A stretch of 64,000 bases of DNA, taken from the NCBI RefSeq assembly GCF_009861505.1, contig NZ_WTFT01000028.1, forward strand, positions 48,926 through 112,925. The letters run 5' to 3'. Every line of letters starts with the position of its first letter. The stretch's first letter is position 1. Below the pieces are notes generated by a model that had not been told where the DNA came from, ran no database searches, and saw only the letters and a list, made by a program, of their open reading frames with translations. The position numbers were made by a program, and so were the translations under genes. This document shows, piece after piece, positions 61,462 to 64,000 of the stretch. Source of the DNA: Pseudomonas izuensis (GTDB taxonomy: Bacteria > Pseudomonadota > Gammaproteobacteria > Pseudomonadales > Pseudomonadaceae).

Positions 61462-62367
61462 TTAGTGACGCTTGCGATTGCTGATCAGGGTGCCCACACC
61501 GGTGTCGGTGAAGATTTCCAGCAGGATCGCATTCGGCACGCGGCCGTCGATGATCAGCGAGCTACCCACGCCGCCCTGGACCGCTTCCAGCGCGCAACGG
61601 ATCTTCGGCAGCATGCCGCCGTAGATGGTGCCGTCGGCGATCAGATCGTCGACCTGCTGCGTGCTCAGGCCGGTCAGGACCTTGCCCGACTTGTCCATCA
61701 GGCCGGCGATGTTGGTCAGCAGCATCAGCTTCTCGGCCTTCAGCGCTTCAGCCACTTTACCGGCTACCAGGTCAGCGTTGATGTTGTACGACTCGCCGTT
61801 TTCGCCAACGCCGATTGGAGCGATCACCGGAATGAAATCGCCTTTGACCAGCAGGTTCAGCAGGTCGGTGTTGATCCCGACCACTTCGCCGACGTGACCG
61901 ATGTCGATGATTTCCGGCTGGGTCATCTCCGGGGTCTGGCGGGTGACGGTGAGTTTCTTGGCGCGAATCAGCTCGGCGTCTTTACCGGTCAGGCCGATGG
62001 CGCTGCCGCCATGACGGTTGATCAGGTTGACGATGTCCTTGTTGACCTGACCGCCGAGGACCATTTCTACCACGTCCATGGTCGCGGCGTCGGTGACGCG
62101 CATGCCGTCGACAAAGTGGCTCTCGATCGACAGGCGCTTGAGCAAGTCACCGATTTGCGGACCGCCGCCATGAACCACGACCGGGTTGATGCCGACGGCT
62201 TTCATCAGCACGATGTCGCGGGCGAAGCCGGTTTTCAGCTCCTCGCTTTCCATCGCGTTACCGCCGTATTTGATCACCAGCGTCTTGCCGACATAGCGGC
62301 GAATGTAAGGCAGCGCTTCGGACAGGACCTTGGCGGTGTTGGCGGCGGCTTCGCGTTCGAGGGTCAT
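61462..62367 (-). CDS. argB: N-acetylglutamate kinase
   Basis: A 301-residue amino acid kinase catalysing the second step of arginine synthesis. Motifs include TLVIKYGGNAM (phosphate-binding lysine and glycines) near residue 35 and VVHGGGPQIGDLL near residue 70. The N-terminal helix before the core is typical of arginine-inhibited hexameric enzymes. It lies 17 bases after algC, with CGGAG before its start. Confidence 0.97.
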   Translation of the reverse strand: MTLEREAAANTAKVLSEALPYIRRYVGKTLVIKYGGNAMESEELKTGFARDIVLMKAVGINPVVVHGGGPQIGDLLKRLSIESHFVDGMRVTDAATMDVVEMVLGGQVNKDIVNLINRHGGSAIGLTGKDAELIRAKKLTVTRQTPEMTQPEIIDIGHVGEVVGINTDLLNLLVKGDFIPVIAPIGVGENGESYNINADLVAGKVAEALKAEKLMLLTNIAGLMDKSGKVLTGLSTQQVDDLIADGTIYGGMLPKIRCALEAVQGGVGSSLIIDGRVPNAILLEIFTDTGVGTLISNRKRH

Positions 62368-62384
62368 TCAGGGCTCCGGGTGAA

Positions 62385-63782
62385 TCAGAACGGTAGTTGG
62401 AGATCAGGTGCAACACGCTTCAACTGGACATGGAAGACGTCCTTGATGCGTTGCAATTCAGCCTCGTCATCGGCCTCGAAGCGCAGCACCAGCACCGGTG
62501 TGGTGTTGGAGGCGCGAACCAGGCCCCAGCCTTTGGCATAGTCGACTCGCACGCCGTCAATGGTGGTCAGGTCGGCGCCTGTGCCCCACTGCGCGTCGTG
62601 CAGTGCATCAATGATGCTGAATTTGCTCTCTTCGGTCACATGGATATTGATTTCCGGCGTAGAAATATCGTTCGGGAAGGTGGCGAACAGCTCTTCCGCG
62701 GTGGATTTTTCCTTGCTGAGGATCTCGAGCAACCGCGCGGCGCTGTAAATGCCGTCGTCGAAACCGAACCAGCGCTCCTTGAAAAAGATGTGTCCGCTCA
62801 TTTCGCCGGCCAACAGGGCGCCGGATTGTTTCATTTTCTTTTTGATTAACGAGTGGCCGGTCTTCCACATTAGCGAGCGGCCGCCGTATTCCTTGATGAG
62901 CGGGATCAGGCGACGGGTGCATTTGACGTCGAAGATGATCTCCGCGCCAGGGTTGCGCGCCACGACGTCGCGGGCGAACAGCATCAGCAGGCGGTCCGGG
63001 TAGACGATGCTGCCGGTGTTGGTCACCACGCCGACGCGGTCACCGTCGCCGTCGAAGGCCAGGCCGATGTCAGCCTTGGTTTCCTTGACCTTGTTGATCA
63101 GGTCCACGAGGTTTTCAGGCTTGCCCGGGTCCGGGTGGTGGTTCGGGAAGTTGCCATCCACTTCGCAGAACAGCGGGATGACTTCGCAGTTCAGCGCTTC
63201 GATCAGTTGCGGGGCGATCACGCCGGCCGCGCCGTTGCCGCAGTCGACGACTACTTTCAGGCGGCGGGCCAGTTTGATGTCCTGGACGATTTCGGTGTTA
63301 TAGCGGTCGAGGATCTCGACCTGGGTGATGCTGCCCTTGCCGCTGCTCAGGTCGTTGTTCTTGAGTCGGTCGTGCAGGGCCTGGATCTGCTCGTTGGCCA
63401 GGGTGTCGCCGGCAATGACGATTTTGAAGCCGTTGTAGTTCGACGGGTTGTGGCTGCCGGTGAGCATCACGCCGGATTTGCCGGCGAGCACGTTGGCGGC
63501 GTAATACAGCGCAGGCGTTGGCACCAGGCCAACGTCACTGACGTGGCAGCCGCTGTCGGCGATGCCTTTGATCAGTTGCGCGACCAGTTCCGGGCCGGAC
63601 AAGCGGCCATCGCGACCAACAGACACGTTCGGTTCGCCTTGGGCCAGGCTTTGCGAGCCGACGGCGCGGCCGATCCAGTAAGCGGTTTCAGCGTTCAGGA
63701 ATTCCGGCACGGTGCCGCGAATGTCATAGGCGCGGAAAATGCTGTCGGGGAACTTGGGTGCGATTTTGGCCGGGGTGTTCAT
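62385..63782 (-). CDS. algC: Phosphomannomutase/phosphoglucomutase
   Basis: A 465-residue enzyme interconverting hexose 1- and 6-phosphates for alginate, LPS and other polysaccharides. The phosphoserine loop is SGVMLTGSHNPSNYNG (about residues 99-114), the Mg loop is AFDGDGDRVGVV, and the sugar loop is GEMSGHIFF. Length and motifs match Pseudomonas AlgC. argB follows closely on the same strand, so the two may be co-transcribed. Confidence 0.97.
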   Translation of the reverse strand: MNTPAKIAPKFPDSIFRAYDIRGTVPEFLNAETAYWIGRAVGSQSLAQGEPNVSVGRDGRLSGPELVAQLIKGIADSGCHVSDVGLVPTPALYYAANVLAGKSGVMLTGSHNPSNYNGFKIVIAGDTLANEQIQALHDRLKNNDLSSGKGSITQVEILDRYNTEIVQDIKLARRLKVVVDCGNGAAGVIAPQLIEALNCEVIPLFCEVDGNFPNHHPDPGKPENLVDLINKVKETKADIGLAFDGDGDRVGVVTNTGSIVYPDRLLMLFARDVVARNPGAEIIFDVKCTRRLIPLIKEYGGRSLMWKTGHSLIKKKMKQSGALLAGEMSGHIFFKERWFGFDDGIYSAARLLEILSKEKSTAEELFATFPNDISTPEINIHVTEESKFSIIDALHDAQWGTGADLTTIDGVRVDYAKGWGLVRASNTTPVLVLRFEADDEAELQRIKDVFHVQLKRVAPDLQLPF

Positions 63783-64000
63783 CTGTGGAAATGCTCCATC
63801 TCGAAAGTGGCTGGACAGGACGCCGAGTCATTCGACGGCAGGTTCAAACTGAAGGGTATGACGGCGTTTTCCACAGAGAGTTCGTGGTGTGAAAGGGCCA
63901 TGACGCCCCAGAGGGCAAGGGTTTGGCCAGGTAGCGCCTTGATTTTCGGTGCTGAGCCTTGCAGATGACAATTTGAATTTTGTGGCGGGGGGGGTTGGGG
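63783..64000. other. algC upstream region, cut by window edge
   Basis: About 218 bases with no coding frame of note. A GGAG lies about 11 bases before the algC start. The last bases contain a G-run (63987-63994). I did not find an exact AlgR site. Confidence 0.5.

Overview
The window is chromosomal DNA from a fluorescent-group Pseudomonas. The evidence is the GC-rich coding, the many REP/REPIN palindromes between genes, and gene blocks that match the PAO1 order from memory: aspA-LysR-purEK, pstSCAB-phoU, phoBR, ubiCA, rubredoxin/rubredoxin reductase/HU, oxyR-recG, ridA-spoT-rpoZ-gmk-yicC-rph, and crc-pyrE-argB-algC. No rRNA, tRNA, CRISPR array, integrase or transposase was seen.

Layout. 1-2551 is the N-terminal part of a very large DUF6543 (dermonecrotic-toxin-domain) protein that runs off the left edge. 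2.7-6.1 kb holds a polyamine-binding protein, an acetylpolyamine amidohydrolase and an AraC regulator. 6.2-10.6 kb is an asparagine/aspartate utilisation block (asparaginase, an amino acid:cation symporter and aspartase) with a divergent LysR gene. 12.0-13.7 kb is purE-purK behind a leader containing an intrinsic terminator. 13.8-17.8 kb holds small membrane, periplasmic and metabolic genes. 17.9-30.9 kb is the phosphate regulon core, with Pho boxes in front of pstS, pstC and phoB. 31-34.9 kb carries ubiC-ubiA, rubredoxin, its reductase and an HU protein.

34.9-44.4 kb is an accessory island set between genes that I remember as neighbours in PAO1. It carries (i) a VgrG spike fused to a Tle1-like DUF2235 phospholipase domain, followed by a DUF2931 lipoprotein that is a good immunity candidate; (ii) a small DUF6124 gene whose leader contains a C4-like antisense RNA, with two loops complementary to the gene's own ribosome-binding site and to an upstream hairpin loop; and (iii) an AT-rich gene for a 1037-residue protein joining a calcineurin-like metallophosphoesterase to a P-loop (STAND-like) NTPase and a helical C-terminus. 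The last is a strong candidate for a single-gene anti-phage defence or biological-conflict system.

44.4-64 kb is conserved core: HDOD protein, recG, oxyR, exbB-exbD-tonB, an epimerase-like oxidoreductase, a lipoprotein, ridA-spoT-rpoZ, gmk, yicC, rph, crc, pyrE, argB and algC. These cover oxidative stress, iron transport energy, the stringent response, catabolite repression, pyrimidine and arginine synthesis, and sugar phosphates for exopolysaccharide and LPS. Start codons were moved inward from the longest open frame wherever a ribosome-binding site and family alignment supported it.
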